Source: Sporichthya polymorpha DSM 43042 (lineage in GTDB: Bacteria; Actinomycetota; Actinomycetes; Sporichthyales; Sporichthyaceae). Taken from it: a stretch of DNA of 64,000 nucleotides. The notes beneath the pieces were generated by a model. The model did not search any database. It was not told the origin of the DNA and saw nothing but the letters and a program-made list of their open reading frames with translations. Below, in pieces: positions 51,188 through 60,609 of this stretch. The stretch's first letter is position 1. Each line of letters begins with the position of its first letter. The stretch spans positions 5,245,057 to 5,309,056 of the forward strand of contig NZ_KB913029.1 of NCBI RefSeq assembly GCF_000384115.1, given 5' to 3'. The translations under genes were made by a program, and so were the position numbers.

Positions 51188-53119
51188 TCACCGGATGCGC
51201 AGCCCGGTCTCGGCGCAGGAGTACCCGCCGAGAGCCTCGATCTCGGCCCGGAACGCCGGGTCGGCGAGGAGGTCCCACAGCGGGGCCAGCAGCGGGTCGT
51301 CGACGGCGTCGGCGCGCAGGACGAGGTCGTAGGGCTCCTGCGCGACCGGGACGAAGTCGAGACCGAACGCGCGCGCGGCGGCGCGGATCCCGAGGCCGGT
51401 GTCGACCCGGTCCCCCGCGACCGCGGCGGCCACCGCGAGGTGGGTGTGCTCCTCGCGGCCGTACCCGGCGATCGCGCTCGGGTCGATCCCGAGGCGTGCG
51501 AGTTCCTGGTCGAGCAGGACGCGGGTGCCGGCGCCGCGCTGCCGGTTCACGTACCGCAGGCCGGGCCGGGCGAGGTCGGCGATGCCACCCAGGCCGAGCG
51601 GGTTGCCCCGCGGCACGATCAGGCCCTGATCGCGGTGCACGAGCCGGACGACCGCGACCTTCGGTCCGTCGCCGACGAGGCGGTCGAGGTAGGGCAACGT
51701 GTACTCGCCGGTCTCCGGGTCGAGCAGGTGCGAGCCGGCGAGGTGGCAGAGCCCGTCGCGGATCGCGACCAGCCCGCCGAGCGAGCCGACGTTCGACGAC
51801 GCCAGCGTGATCCGCGGGTCCACCTGACGCAGCCGCGACGCGGCGATGTCGAGGACGAGGTCGTGCGAGCCGATCGCGACGACGGTCCGCCCGATCTCCT
51901 CCGCGCCCCGGAGCAGGTTGACGCGCACCTGCTCCCCCGCGTGGTGGCCCTCGATCCCGGCCGGCACGACCAGCAGGCCGTCGGCGCGAACCAGCGACGT
52001 CAGGACGCCGGCGCCGCGGGGCAGCGGCGTCGCGACGATCTCCCCGCCGACCTTCCCGAGGCGGACCCGCACCCAGTCGTCGCTCCCCAGCGTCGAGGCC
52101 AGTTTGCGGGCGAGCCGGGCGTGCACGAACGGCCGCTCGCGGGGAGCCGCGCCCTCCAGCCGCGAGAGCAGCGGTGCCGCGAAGATCTCGAACGTGAGCG
52201 CTGCCGAGACCGGGTAACCCGGCGCGCCGAGCACCGGGGTGCCCTCGCCGACCTCGGTGACGGCACCGAGCACGACCGGGTGCCCGGGCTTCACCGCGAC
52301 GCCGTGGACGGCGAGCGTTCCCGCCGCCTCGACGACCCGGGCCGTGTAGTCGTCCCGGCCGGCGCTCGACCCGGCGACGAGGACGACGAGGTCGGCCTCC
52401 GCGGCCGCCTGCCGCAGGGCCGCGATTATCCGGTCCGGGTCGTCCGGGACGACCGGCGTCGTGCGGGCCTCCCAGCCGAACTCCTTCGCCTGCTCGGCGA
52501 GCATGAGTGAGTTCGTGTCGAGGATGTCGCCCGGGCCGAGCTCGGAGCCGATCGGACGGATCTCGTCCCCGGTCGGGACGACGACGACCACCGGCTTCCG
52601 ACGGACCGTCAGTTCCGTGACGCCCGCGGCCGCGGCGGCCGCGACGTCGACGGCGCGCAGCCGGTGGCCGGTCGGGAGCAGCAGTTCGGTCGCGCTGATG
52701 TCCTCACCGATCGACCGCACGTGCTGGTACGGCGGCACGGCCGCGCGGAGCTCAGCGGCTCCGTCCGCGGTCCGGTGCACGTGCTCGCGCATGACGACCG
52801 CGTCGTAGCCCTCGGGCAGCGGGTCGCCGGTGTCGACGACGACGAAGCTCTCCGGAGCCAGCAGGACCGGGGAGGTCTCGGTGGCCGCGACGGTGTCCGC
52901 CGCCCGGACCGCGATGCCGTCCATCGCCGCGGAGTCGAACGCCGGCGAGGAGCGCCGCGCCCAGACCGGCTCGGCCGTCACCCGGCCCACGCCGTGCTGC
53001 ACCGGGACCGGCACCGCCTCGGTCAGCGCGGGACACCCTGCGGCCTCGCAGACGGCCTGCCAGGCGGCCTGCGCCTCGGCCGCCGGCACGTCGGAGAGGA
53101 AGGGGCTCGACGGCGGCAC
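51188..53119 (-). CDS. MoeA fused to a periplasmic-binding-protein-like domain
   Basis: A 643-residue two-domain protein. Residues 1-410 are MoeA-like (AMDGIAVRAADT, VPTGDEIRPIG, AGSSAGRDDYT), which inserts Mo or W into molybdopterin. The usual GLPGNP is GAPGYP here. Residues 413-643 form a PBP-like domain (SNVGSLGGLVAIRDG, HLLDPETGEYTLPYL, RQRGAGTRVLLDQ, REEHTHLAVAAAVA, GLDFVPVAQEPYDL). GTG at 53119 lies 20 bases after the kinase stop. The PBP-like domain may sense or deliver the metal; this is inference. It is the second MoeA of the cluster. Confidence 0.9.
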   Translation of the reverse strand: MPPSSPFLSDVPAAEAQAAWQAVCEAAGCPALTEAVPVPVQHGVGRVTAEPVWARRSSPAFDSAAMDGIAVRAADTVAATETSPVLLAPESFVVVDTGDPLPEGYDAVVMREHVHRTADGAAELRAAVPPYQHVRSIGEDISATELLLPTGHRLRAVDVAAAAAAGVTELTVRRKPVVVVVPTGDEIRPIGSELGPGDILDTNSLMLAEQAKEFGWEARTTPVVPDDPDRIIAALRQAAAEADLVVLVAGSSAGRDDYTARVVEAAGTLAVHGVAVKPGHPVVLGAVTEVGEGTPVLGAPGYPVSAALTFEIFAAPLLSRLEGAAPRERPFVHARLARKLASTLGSDDWVRVRLGKVGGEIVATPLPRGAGVLTSLVRADGLLVVPAGIEGHHAGEQVRVNLLRGAEEIGRTVVAIGSHDLVLDIAASRLRQVDPRITLASSNVGSLGGLVAIRDGLCHLAGSHLLDPETGEYTLPYLDRLVGDGPKVAVVRLVHRDQGLIVPRGNPLGLGGIADLARPGLRYVNRQRGAGTRVLLDQELARLGIDPSAIAGYGREEHTHLAVAAAVAGDRVDTGLGIRAAARAFGLDFVPVAQEPYDLVLRADAVDDPLLAPLWDLLADPAFRAEIEALGGYSCAETGLRIR

Positions 53120-53139
53120 GTTGCGCAGGCTACCCGCGC

Positions 53140-54234
53140 CTACCGGCGGGCGCGGTCGATCGCCTCGTCGAGCTGGTCGAGTTGTACGCCCACCGAGCCG
53201 CCGGCCGGCGGCGTCCGCAGGCCGTCCGACCCGTCGTCGCCGGAGAGCAGGAGCGCCCCGCCGAGCAGGACCGCCCCCACCACGAGCGCCGCGGCCGCCA
53301 GAGCCCCGCGCGACGGCCGCCGCCCGGCCGGAGCGTCCGGCGGCGGGTACGCCTCCGTCGGAGCGACCTCGGTCGGAGCGAGCGCCTCCGTGGGAGCCAT
53401 GGCCTCGGTCGGAGCGGGGTCGCCCACCGGCATCGCGACCGTGGGACCGGGGTCGGAATCGGGGTCGGGGGCGGGGCCCGAGGGGCGGTCGAGCAGCGCG
53501 AGGGCGTCCGCCGCCGAGCGGGGTCGCCGGGCGGGGTCGGGGTCGGTGAGGCGGTCGACGAGCGCGGCGAAGACCGGCCCCGCCTCCGCCACCCCGCACT
53601 CGCGCAGGAGGACGCCCAGCCCGTGCAGGTCGGCGACGACCGTCGGCTGCCCGCCGCGGCGCACCTCGGGGGCGAGGTACTTCTCGGTGCCGACGACGTA
53701 CCCGGTGCTGGTCAGCTTCGTGCCGTCCGCGAGGTGCGCGATGCCGAAGTCCGTGAGCCGGGCGCGTCCGTCGGCCCCGACGAGGACGTTCGCGGGCTTG
53801 AGGTCGCGGTGCAGGATCCCCGCGGCGTGGATGTAGCCCAGCGCGTCGAGCAGTTCGCGCGTCAGCGTCGCCGGGTCCCAGTCGCGGCGCCCGTCCTTGA
53901 GCCGCGCGGAGAGCGTCCCGCCCGCGACGTACTCCATCACCAGGTACGGCCGGCCGCCGTGGGCGCCGTAGTCGAAGACGCTGACCACGTGCGGGTGGGC
54001 GAGCGCCGCCGCGATTCGGGCCTCCCGCGCGAACCGCTCCACGAAGGTCGCGTCGAGCGCGAGCGTGTCGGAGATGATCTTGATCGCGACCTCGCGCTCC
54101 AGCCGCGGGTCGTGCGCCGCCCACACCGAGGCCATGCCGCCGGTCCCGATCAGCCGGGTCAGCGTGTACCGGTCCCCCAGCCGCGCGCCGACGATCACCG
54201 GTCCCGCATCGGCCGCCGCCCCCGCGTCAGCCAT
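53140..54234 (-). CDS. Transmembrane Ser/Thr protein kinase (PknB type)
   Basis: A 364-residue kinase. The catalytic domain (about 22-250) has GTGGMASVW (Gly loop), VAIKI (Lys), HRDLKPANV and TDFGIAHL, with GTEKYLAPEV in the activation segment. A Pro-rich juxtamembrane linker contains four PTEA-type repeats (about 268-290), then a transmembrane helix (ALAAAALVVGAVLLGGALLL) and only about 30 outer residues ending in a short helix (VQLDQLDEAIDRARR). ATG at 54234 overlaps the lipoprotein stop by 8 bases. Its place inside a formate dehydrogenase operon is unusual. Confidence 0.92.
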   Translation of the reverse strand: MADAGAAADAGPVIVGARLGDRYTLTRLIGTGGMASVWAAHDPRLEREVAIKIISDTLALDATFVERFAREARIAAALAHPHVVSVFDYGAHGGRPYLVMEYVAGGTLSARLKDGRRDWDPATLTRELLDALGYIHAAGILHRDLKPANVLVGADGRARLTDFGIAHLADGTKLTSTGYVVGTEKYLAPEVRRGGQPTVVADLHGLGVLLRECGVAEAGPVFAALVDRLTDPDPARRPRSAADALALLDRPSGPAPDPDSDPGPTVAMPVGDPAPTEAMAPTEALAPTEVAPTEAYPPPDAPAGRRPSRGALAAAALVVGAVLLGGALLLSGDDGSDGLRTPPAGGSVGVQLDQLDEAIDRARR

Positions 54235-54688
54235 TGCCTTTGCCCTTGCCCTTGCCTTTGCCCTTGTTCTTGCCCGGGCCCTTCGGCTTGTCCTTCGGCC
54301 CGTCCTTCTTCGGCTCCGGCTGCGTGTTGTCCTGCGGCTCCGGGTCCGGCGCGGGCGCGGGGGTCGGTGTCGGGACCGGGGTCGGGGTCGCGGTCCGCGC
54401 GATCTCCTGCTCGATCCGGTCCACCTGGGTGAGGAGCACGAGGCCGTCGGCGGGGTCGAGTTCGCCGGTGTCGGCGAGCCGGCGGATCGCGGTGCGCAGG
54501 TCCGCCACGGCCTTGCGTGCGGCTCCGGTGCGGCCGTCGGCGATCGCCGTCCGGATCGTGTCCACCCGGCCGTGCAGGGCGGCCGCGTCGTCGGCGGTCA
54601 GGGTCTCGGCCCCGGACCCGCAGCCGGCGAGCAGGACAGCGGCCAGCGCGACCGCGCCGAGTCGATGCCTTCCGCCAGGGATTGTCAC
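54227..54688 (-). CDS. Lipoprotein with helical domain and Lys/Gly-rich tail
   Basis: A 153-residue lipoprotein of unknown function. A lipoprotein signal (VALAAVLLAGC) precedes a helical domain of about 75 residues (ADDAAALHGRVDTIRTAIAD to LLTQVDRIEQEIAR). Then comes a Pro/Thr linker and a tail of KG repeats (KGKGKGKG) encoded by 6-base repeats at 54236-54275. It is coupled to the kinase gene. The helical part resembles the short outer helix of the kinase in pattern, so it may be its extracellular partner (inference). Confidence 0.8.
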   Translation of the reverse strand: MTIPGGRHRLGAVALAAVLLAGCGSGAETLTADDAAALHGRVDTIRTAIADGRTGAARKAVADLRTAIRRLADTGELDPADGLVLLTQVDRIEQEIARTATPTPVPTPTPAPAPDPEPQDNTQPEPKKDGPKDKPKGPGKNKGKGKGKGKGNG

Positions 54689-54717
54689 CCCGAGCCGATA
54701 CCCGGCGCGTCGCGCGT

Positions 54718-55953
54718 TCACGCGTGGAGGACGACCTCGACGTCCGTACCCGCGTCCAGCCCGGTGGCCGGTTCGGGGACGAGGAGGTAACCGTCGGCGC
54801 GGGCGAGGACGGACAGCAGGGCGGACGGACCGAAGATCGGTTCCGCCCGGTAGGTACCGTCCGCGTCCTCGGTCACGGACACCTGGACGACGTCGAGCCG
54901 GCCGGCGGCCGAGGGCAGGTCGCGCACAAGGCGGGCCCGGACGCGCGGGGTGGGCGGGGGCCGGTCGCACCCGGCGAGACGCCAGACCAGGGGCACCCCG
55001 AGCAGGCGGAAGACGACCAGGGCCGAGAGCGGATTGCCCGGCAGCCCGATCAGCGGGACACCCGCGCACTCGGCGAGCATCGTCGGCTTCCCCGGTTTCA
55101 GCGCGAGCCCGTGGCACCACACCTCGCCGAGGGCGGCCACGGCCGCGGCGGTCTCGTCCCGCGCGCCCACGGAGGAACCGGCGGACACCACGACGAGGTC
55201 CGCGGTGCCGAGCGCGTCGGCGAGCGCCGCCCGCAGCGCGCCCTCGTCGTCGGGAACGATCCCCGCGTACACCGGGTCGCCGCCGGCCTCGCGAACCAGC
55301 CCGGCCAGCGCACTGGCGGTGGCGTCCCGCACCTGACCAACCGTCAGTTCCTTGGTCTCCGAGGGAACCACCTCGTCCCCGGTGGAGAGAATCGCCACCC
55401 GCGGCCGGGCGTGGACGTCGACGCTCGTCACCCCGGCCGCGGCCAGCAGGCCGAGGTCCGGGGCGCGCAACGGCCGCCCCGCCGGCACGAGCGCCGCGCC
55501 CACGGCGACGTCGTCGTCCGGCTGCACGACGCCGGAGCCGGGGGCGACGGGGCGCGTGACCTCCACGGTGCCCGGCATCGTCTCGGCGGTGTACTCGACC
55601 ATCACCACGGCGTCCGCACCCGGCGGCAGCACGGCGCCGGTCGGGATCGCCGCGCAGTGCCCGGGGGTGACCGTCACCGTGGGCGCGGTGCCCATCCGCA
55701 CGGCCCCGGCGAGGTCGAGGTAGGACGGCAGGCCCTCGGACGCCCCGTAGGTGTCGGCGGCCCGGACGGCGTAGCCGTCGACCGTGGAGCGGGCGAAGCC
55801 GGGCAGGGGCGAGTCCGCGCGCACGTCCGCGGCCGGGACGCGACCGAGGGCACCGTCGAGCGGCACCGGTTCCACCGCGGTCCGCCGCTCCGGCCGGAAA
55901 CCGGCGAGCGCCTCGGCGACGGTCCGGGCGGTGAAGAACTCCCGCCCCGTCAT
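54718..55953 (-). CDS. moeA: Molybdopterin molybdenumtransferase MoeA
   Basis: A 411-residue MoeA that inserts molybdate (or tungstate) into adenylated molybdopterin. Signatures are STVDGYAVRAADT near residue 57, ILSTGDEV, SAGSSVGARDE and GLPGNPLSALVVF; the C-terminal domain IV ends DGYLLVPEPATGLDAG. ATG at 55953 overlaps the stop of the formate dehydrogenase beta gene (ATGA). It probably serves the adjacent dehydrogenase. Confidence 0.95.
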   Translation of the reverse strand: MTGREFFTARTVAEALAGFRPERRTAVEPVPLDGALGRVPAADVRADSPLPGFARSTVDGYAVRAADTYGASEGLPSYLDLAGAVRMGTAPTVTVTPGHCAAIPTGAVLPPGADAVVMVEYTAETMPGTVEVTRPVAPGSGVVQPDDDVAVGAALVPAGRPLRAPDLGLLAAAGVTSVDVHARPRVAILSTGDEVVPSETKELTVGQVRDATASALAGLVREAGGDPVYAGIVPDDEGALRAALADALGTADLVVVSAGSSVGARDETAAAVAALGEVWCHGLALKPGKPTMLAECAGVPLIGLPGNPLSALVVFRLLGVPLVWRLAGCDRPPPTPRVRARLVRDLPSAAGRLDVVQVSVTEDADGTYRAEPIFGPSALLSVLARADGYLLVPEPATGLDAGTDVEVVLHA

Positions 55954-57674
55954 CGCTCCGGTTGCCCCGCCGCGCCCTCCGGCTTCGGCTGGGGGCGCGC
56001 GGCCGCTCCCCCCTTGTCCAGACCGAGCACGCTGATCACCGGGCCGAGCGCGACCTGCCCGAGACCGCAGATGGAGGTCTTGCGCATGACCTCCTCCAGC
56101 TCGATGATCCGCGCGCGCCGCGGCCCGTCGAGCGGGACGCCCTCGTCGAGAACCCCGCGCAGGATGTCGTGGGCCTTGGTCGACCCGACCCGGCACGGCA
56201 CGCACTTGCCGCACGACTCGTTGCGGAAGAACCGCAGGACGTTGGTCGCCGCCGCGAGCTCGTCGGTGCCCTCCGCCAGGACGACCAGCGCGCCGGAGCC
56301 GAGCATCGTCCCGGCTTGAGCGGCGGTGCCGAAGTCGAGCTCGAGGTCGAGCAGGTCCGGCCCGATGAAGTTGCTCGACGCTCCGCCCGGCTGCACCGCG
56401 CCGACCCCGCGGCCGCCGGTCACGCCACCGGCCAGGTCGATCAGCTCGCGGACCGTCGTCCCCATCGGGACGCAGTAGACGTCGGGCTGCTCCACGTGCC
56501 CGGACACCGCGAAGAACTTCCAGCCGACCGCCTCGCCGCGGCCCTGGTCCTTCCACCACTGCGCACCGCGCTGGGCGATGATCGGGACGTCGGCGAAGGT
56601 CTCGACCGAGTTCATCAGCGTCGGACGACCGTGCAGGCCGTGAACGCCGGGGAACGGCGGCTTGTTCCGCGGCTCGCCGCGGTGGCCCTCCATGCACTCG
56701 ATGAGCGCGGTCTCCTCGCCCAGGATGTAGCCGCCCGGGGACACGAAGATCTCGACGTTCAGCCGACGGCCGCTGCCGCACGAGTCCGGCCCGACGACGC
56801 CGGCGGCCCGGAGCGTCTCGAGCTCCTCGCGCAGGACGTGCTCCTCGGGCCCGTACTCGTGGCGGATGAAGACCCAGCCCTCCTCGGCCCCGATGACGGC
56901 CATACCGCACAGCAGACCCTCGAGCACCAGATGCGGTTGCGTGGCGAGGATCTGACGGTCCTTGAACGTGCCCGGCTCGGACTCGTCGGCGTTGCAGATC
57001 GCGTACTTGACGGACCCCTCGGCGCCACGGACCAGGTCCCACTTCTGGCCGGTCGGGAAGCCGGCGCCGCCCATGCCGCGCAGCCCGGAGTCCTTGAGCG
57101 CGCTCACCAGGTCGTCCGGGGCGAGGTCACCGGCGAGCAGGGCGCGCAGGGTGGTGTAGCGCTCGACGATCCCGGATCCGGCCGGGTACGGGTCGTTCGG
57201 CCAGGGCTCCGACCGGGTCCTCGCGGCCGCGTGCCCGACGCCGGCATTCCGGGCGGCCGCGATCAGGTCGTCGACCTCGGTGATCGGAGCCGGGCGGGAG
57301 TTCACCGCGCACGCCGGGGCGGAGTCACAACGCCCGAGGCACGAGACCTCGACGATCTCCACGTCCTCGGCCTCGCCGTGACGCTCCCTCAGCTCCGCGA
57401 TCCGCGCCTCCCCGTCGTGCAGGAAGCACGAGAGGTCGTGGCACACCGAGACCGACACGGGCGGGGGCGGCGAGGTCCGGAAGTGCGGGTAGAAGGAGAT
57501 CAGGCCCTCGATCTCGTACCGGGGCCGACGGGCGTCGAGCGCGAGCTTCTCCAGCTCCTCGCGCGGCAGCCAGCCGAGGCGCGCCTGGATGGCGTTGAGC
57601 GCGGGGATCAGCGACGGGCCGGGGAACTTGCCCGCGCGCGCCTCGACGCCGGGGACCCGCTGCGGGGCCTTCAC
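55950..57674 (-). CDS. NAD-linked formate dehydrogenase beta subunit, NuoE-NuoF fusion
   Basis: A 574-residue fusion. Residues 1-150 are NuoE-like with a 2Fe-2S site (CHDLSC and CLGRCDSAPAC). Residues 165-560 are NuoF-like: GLRGMGGAGFPTGQKW binds FMN, SPGGYILGEETALIECMEG is the NADH region, and ESCGKCVPCRVG with SICGLG ligate a 4Fe-4S cluster. It takes electrons from the alpha subunit and reduces NAD+. In FdsABG-type enzymes the NuoE-like (gamma) part is a separate gene; here it is fused. Its start overlaps the alpha gene by four bases. Confidence 0.93.
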   Translation of the reverse strand: MKAPQRVPGVEARAGKFPGPSLIPALNAIQARLGWLPREELEKLALDARRPRYEIEGLISFYPHFRTSPPPPVSVSVCHDLSCFLHDGEARIAELRERHGEAEDVEIVEVSCLGRCDSAPACAVNSRPAPITEVDDLIAAARNAGVGHAAARTRSEPWPNDPYPAGSGIVERYTTLRALLAGDLAPDDLVSALKDSGLRGMGGAGFPTGQKWDLVRGAEGSVKYAICNADESEPGTFKDRQILATQPHLVLEGLLCGMAVIGAEEGWVFIRHEYGPEEHVLREELETLRAAGVVGPDSCGSGRRLNVEIFVSPGGYILGEETALIECMEGHRGEPRNKPPFPGVHGLHGRPTLMNSVETFADVPIIAQRGAQWWKDQGRGEAVGWKFFAVSGHVEQPDVYCVPMGTTVRELIDLAGGVTGGRGVGAVQPGGASSNFIGPDLLDLELDFGTAAQAGTMLGSGALVVLAEGTDELAAATNVLRFFRNESCGKCVPCRVGSTKAHDILRGVLDEGVPLDGPRRARIIELEEVMRKTSICGLGQVALGPVISVLGLDKGGAAARPQPKPEGAAGQPER

Positions 57675-60493
57675 GCCGTCGTCCCGACGGCCTCGACCTG
57701 GACGGCGCAGAACTTGAACTCGGGGATCTTCCCGAACGGGTCGACCTCGTCGATCGTTAGGAGATTCGCGGCGGCCTCACGGAAGTGGAAGGGAATGAAC
57801 ACGTTGCCCTGCTGCTCCCGGTGACTGATGCGGACCTGCAGTTCGATCTGGCCGCGGCGCGAACGGACCCGGGCCATGGCTCCGTGCACCAGCCCGCGGT
57901 CGGCGGCGTCCTTGGGATGCATGTAGATCTCGGCCACCGGCGCGATGGCGTCGAGCGCGAACGAGCGTCGCGTCATCGACCCGGTGTGCCAGTGCTCCAA
58001 CAGCCGGCCCGTGTTGAGGACCAGCGGGTACTCGGTGTCCGGCAGTTCCTTCGGCGGCAGCCACTGCGCCGGCACCAGGTGGGCGAGGCCGTCCTCGGTG
58101 TTGAACCGCTCGTCGAACATCACGACGGTGCCGTCGAGGTGCTCGGGGTCGGCGTTCGGGTAGAGCTTGCCGCTCGATCCCAGGTTCGCGTAGCTCAGGT
58201 TCGTGTACGAGGGCATCAACGGGACCATCTCGTCGAAGACCTCGGACGGCGAGCCGTAGTTCCAGTCGAGCCCGACGCGGCGGGCGATCTCCTGGACGAT
58301 CCACCAGTCCGCCATCGCCTCGCCCGGCGGGTCCAGCACCTTGCGGCCGAGCTGCACGCGCCGGTCGGTGTTGGTGTAGGTGCCGTCCTTCTCCAGGTAG
58401 GAGGTCGCGGGCAGGATCACGTCGGCGAACTCGGCGGTCTCGGTCAGGAAGATGTCCTGGACGACGAGGAACTCCAGCGCCGACAGCGCCTTGCGCACCT
58501 TGTTGGTGTTCGGGTCCGACAGGAACGGGTTCTCCCCGAGCATGTACATGCCCCGGACCCCGCCCTCGAGGATCGAGGAGATGATCTCGGTGACGGTGAG
58601 GCCGCGGTTGGGGTCGAGCGAGGTGCCCCACGCCCGTTCGAAGACCTCGCGCGCGGACTCCTTCGTCACGCCCTGGTAGTCCGGGTAGAACATCGGGATC
58701 AGACCCGCGTCGGAAGCACCCTGCACGTTGTTCTGGCCACGCAGCGGGTGCAGCCCCGTGCCCGGCCGCCCGACCTGACCGGTGATCGCGCACAGCGCGA
58801 TCAGGCACCGCGCGTTGTCGGTGCCGGTCGTGTGCTGGGAGATCCCCATCCCCCAGTAGATGACCGCGGACCCGGCCTCGCCCCACGCCCGGGCGACGGC
58901 CCGGATCGTGTCGGCCGGGACGCCGGTGATCTGCTCGCCCCGCTCCGGCGGGTAGTCCGCGACGGTGGCCGCGAGGGCCTCGTAGTTCGAGGTCCGCTCG
59001 GCGATGAACTGAGGGTCCGTCATGCCGAGGCGGATGATCTCGCACATCACGGAGTTGTAGAACGCGACGTCCGTGCCCGGCTTGAGCTGGACGAAGATGT
59101 CGGCGTGCTCGGACACCGTCGAGGCACGGGGGTCGACGTAGATGATCGTCGTGCCCCGCCGCCGGGCCTGCTTGAAGAACGAACTCGCGACGGGGTGGTT
59201 CGCGGTCGGGTTAGAACCGGTGATGATCGCGACGTCGGCGTTGGCGACGTCGCCGTAGGTGGTCGACACCGCACCGGAGCCGACGCCCTCGAACAGCGCC
59301 GCCACCGAGGACGCGTGGCACAGCCGCGTGCAGTGGTCGACGTTGTTGGTGCCGAAGCCGGCCCGGATCAGCTTCTGGAAGAGGTAGGCCTCCTCGTTGG
59401 AGCACTTCGCCGAGCCGAACCCGGCGATCGCTCCGGGCCCGCCGGCGGCGTGGATCTCCTGGAGCCGCCGCGCCACCAGGTCGAGCGCCTCGTCCCAGGT
59501 GGCCTCCCGGAAGTGCGGCATCACCTCGTCGTAGTCGACGAGGCCACCGGGCTTGCGGCCGCGGTCCTTCCCCGGGCGCCCGTCCTTCTGTGGCTGCGTG
59601 GCGCGCTTGCCGGTGCTCTCACCCCGGACGTCCGCGGACAGCGGACCTTTGGGGTAGGAGGAGTCGACGCGAATCAGCGGCTTCGTGAGCCGCTGGGGCG
59701 AGGCGGAGTAGTCCCAGCCGTAGCGGCCCTTGACGCACAGCCGGCTCTGCGACCCGGGCTGCGGCCGCCCCTCCGCGAACGAGATCGCCCCGCGCTCGCG
59801 GTCGACCCAGTACGTGAGCGCGCACCCGACGCCGCAGTAGGGGCAGACGGATTCGACGGCCTCGAGCTGCTCCCGCGGCCGGATCGGGATCGAGCGGATG
59901 GCCTTGTTGGTCAGCGCGCCCGTCGGGCAGGCCTGCACGCACTCGCCGCAGGTGACGCAGGAGCTCGACCCCATCGGGTCGTTGAAGTCGAACGCGATCC
60001 GGGTCGAGTAGCCCTTGCCGGAGCGGCCGATGACGTCGTTGCCCTGGATGTCGTCGCAGGCCCGCACGCAGCGGTCGCACAGGATGCACGAGTCGTGGTC
60101 GACCGCGATGACGGGGTTCGACACGTCCGTACCCCGCCCGGTGCCCACCGGCAGGTCGGTCGTCTCTCGCGCAACGCCGTACCGGTCCGCGAGCTCGAGC
60201 AGTTGATTGTCGGCCGTCGTCGTCTGCTTCGGGTCCGACTCGCGCGGGGGCTGATCGGAGAGCAGCAGCTCGGTCAGGACCGACCGGCTGCGTTCGAGCT
60301 CCGGCGTCGAGGTCTGCACCGTCATGCCGTCGTCGCACGGCCGCACACAGGCCGCCGCGAACACGCGACCCCCGGTGTCCACCACGCACATGCGGCAGAC
60401 GCCGACCGGGTCGTACCGCTCGTTGTGGCACAGGACAGGAATGTCGATCCCGGCCGACCGCGCGGCGTCGTAGATCGTCGTGCCGACCGGCAC
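57671..60493 (-). CDS. Formate dehydrogenase alpha subunit (Mo/W-bis-MGD, Cys ligand)
   Basis: A DMSO-reductase-family enzyme of at least 940 residues oxidising formate to CO2. From the N-terminus: a 2Fe-2S ferredoxin domain (CHNERYDPVGVCRMC), two 4Fe-4S sites (CILCDRCVRAC near 136, CVTCGECVQACP near 176), a 4Fe-4S site CPYCGVGC near 217, and the bis-MGD domain with Mo/W ligand Cys in DHCTRLCHA near 392 (Cys, not selenocysteine). GTG at 60493 is the first normal start, but the frame stays open upstream and encodes TVGVTIDGVPVTV, which looks like the missing first ferredoxin strand. An ATC at 60568 with GGGAGG 5 bases upstream may be the real start. Confidence 0.94.
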   Translation of the reverse strand: MPVGTTIYDAARSAGIDIPVLCHNERYDPVGVCRMCVVDTGGRVFAAACVRPCDDGMTVQTSTPELERSRSVLTELLLSDQPPRESDPKQTTTADNQLLELADRYGVARETTDLPVGTGRGTDVSNPVIAVDHDSCILCDRCVRACDDIQGNDVIGRSGKGYSTRIAFDFNDPMGSSSCVTCGECVQACPTGALTNKAIRSIPIRPREQLEAVESVCPYCGVGCALTYWVDRERGAISFAEGRPQPGSQSRLCVKGRYGWDYSASPQRLTKPLIRVDSSYPKGPLSADVRGESTGKRATQPQKDGRPGKDRGRKPGGLVDYDEVMPHFREATWDEALDLVARRLQEIHAAGGPGAIAGFGSAKCSNEEAYLFQKLIRAGFGTNNVDHCTRLCHASSVAALFEGVGSGAVSTTYGDVANADVAIITGSNPTANHPVASSFFKQARRRGTTIIYVDPRASTVSEHADIFVQLKPGTDVAFYNSVMCEIIRLGMTDPQFIAERTSNYEALAATVADYPPERGEQITGVPADTIRAVARAWGEAGSAVIYWGMGISQHTTGTDNARCLIALCAITGQVGRPGTGLHPLRGQNNVQGASDAGLIPMFYPDYQGVTKESAREVFERAWGTSLDPNRGLTVTEIISSILEGGVRGMYMLGENPFLSDPNTNKVRKALSALEFLVVQDIFLTETAEFADVILPATSYLEKDGTYTNTDRRVQLGRKVLDPPGEAMADWWIVQEIARRVGLDWNYGSPSEVFDEMVPLMPSYTNLSYANLGSSGKLYPNADPEHLDGTVVMFDERFNTEDGLAHLVPAQWLPPKELPDTEYPLVLNTGRLLEHWHTGSMTRRSFALDAIAPVAEIYMHPKDAADRGLVHGAMARVRSRRGQIELQVRISHREQQGNVFIPFHFREAAANLLTIDEVDPFGKIPEFKFCAVQVEAVGTTA

Positions 60494-60609
60494 CGTGACC
60501 GGGACGCCGTCGATGGTGACACCGACGGTCGGGACGGTCGTGGTCTCGGGCTCGTGCAGGGCGGTGATCGCAGCCTCCCGGGGCGAGGGACGGGCTCTTC
60601 TCGCGAAGC

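Noticed and set aside
59315-59325. Selenocysteine in formate dehydrogenase
   Set aside because: The metal-ligand codon in the DHCTRLCHA motif is a normal Cys codon, not TGA, so no recoding is needed.
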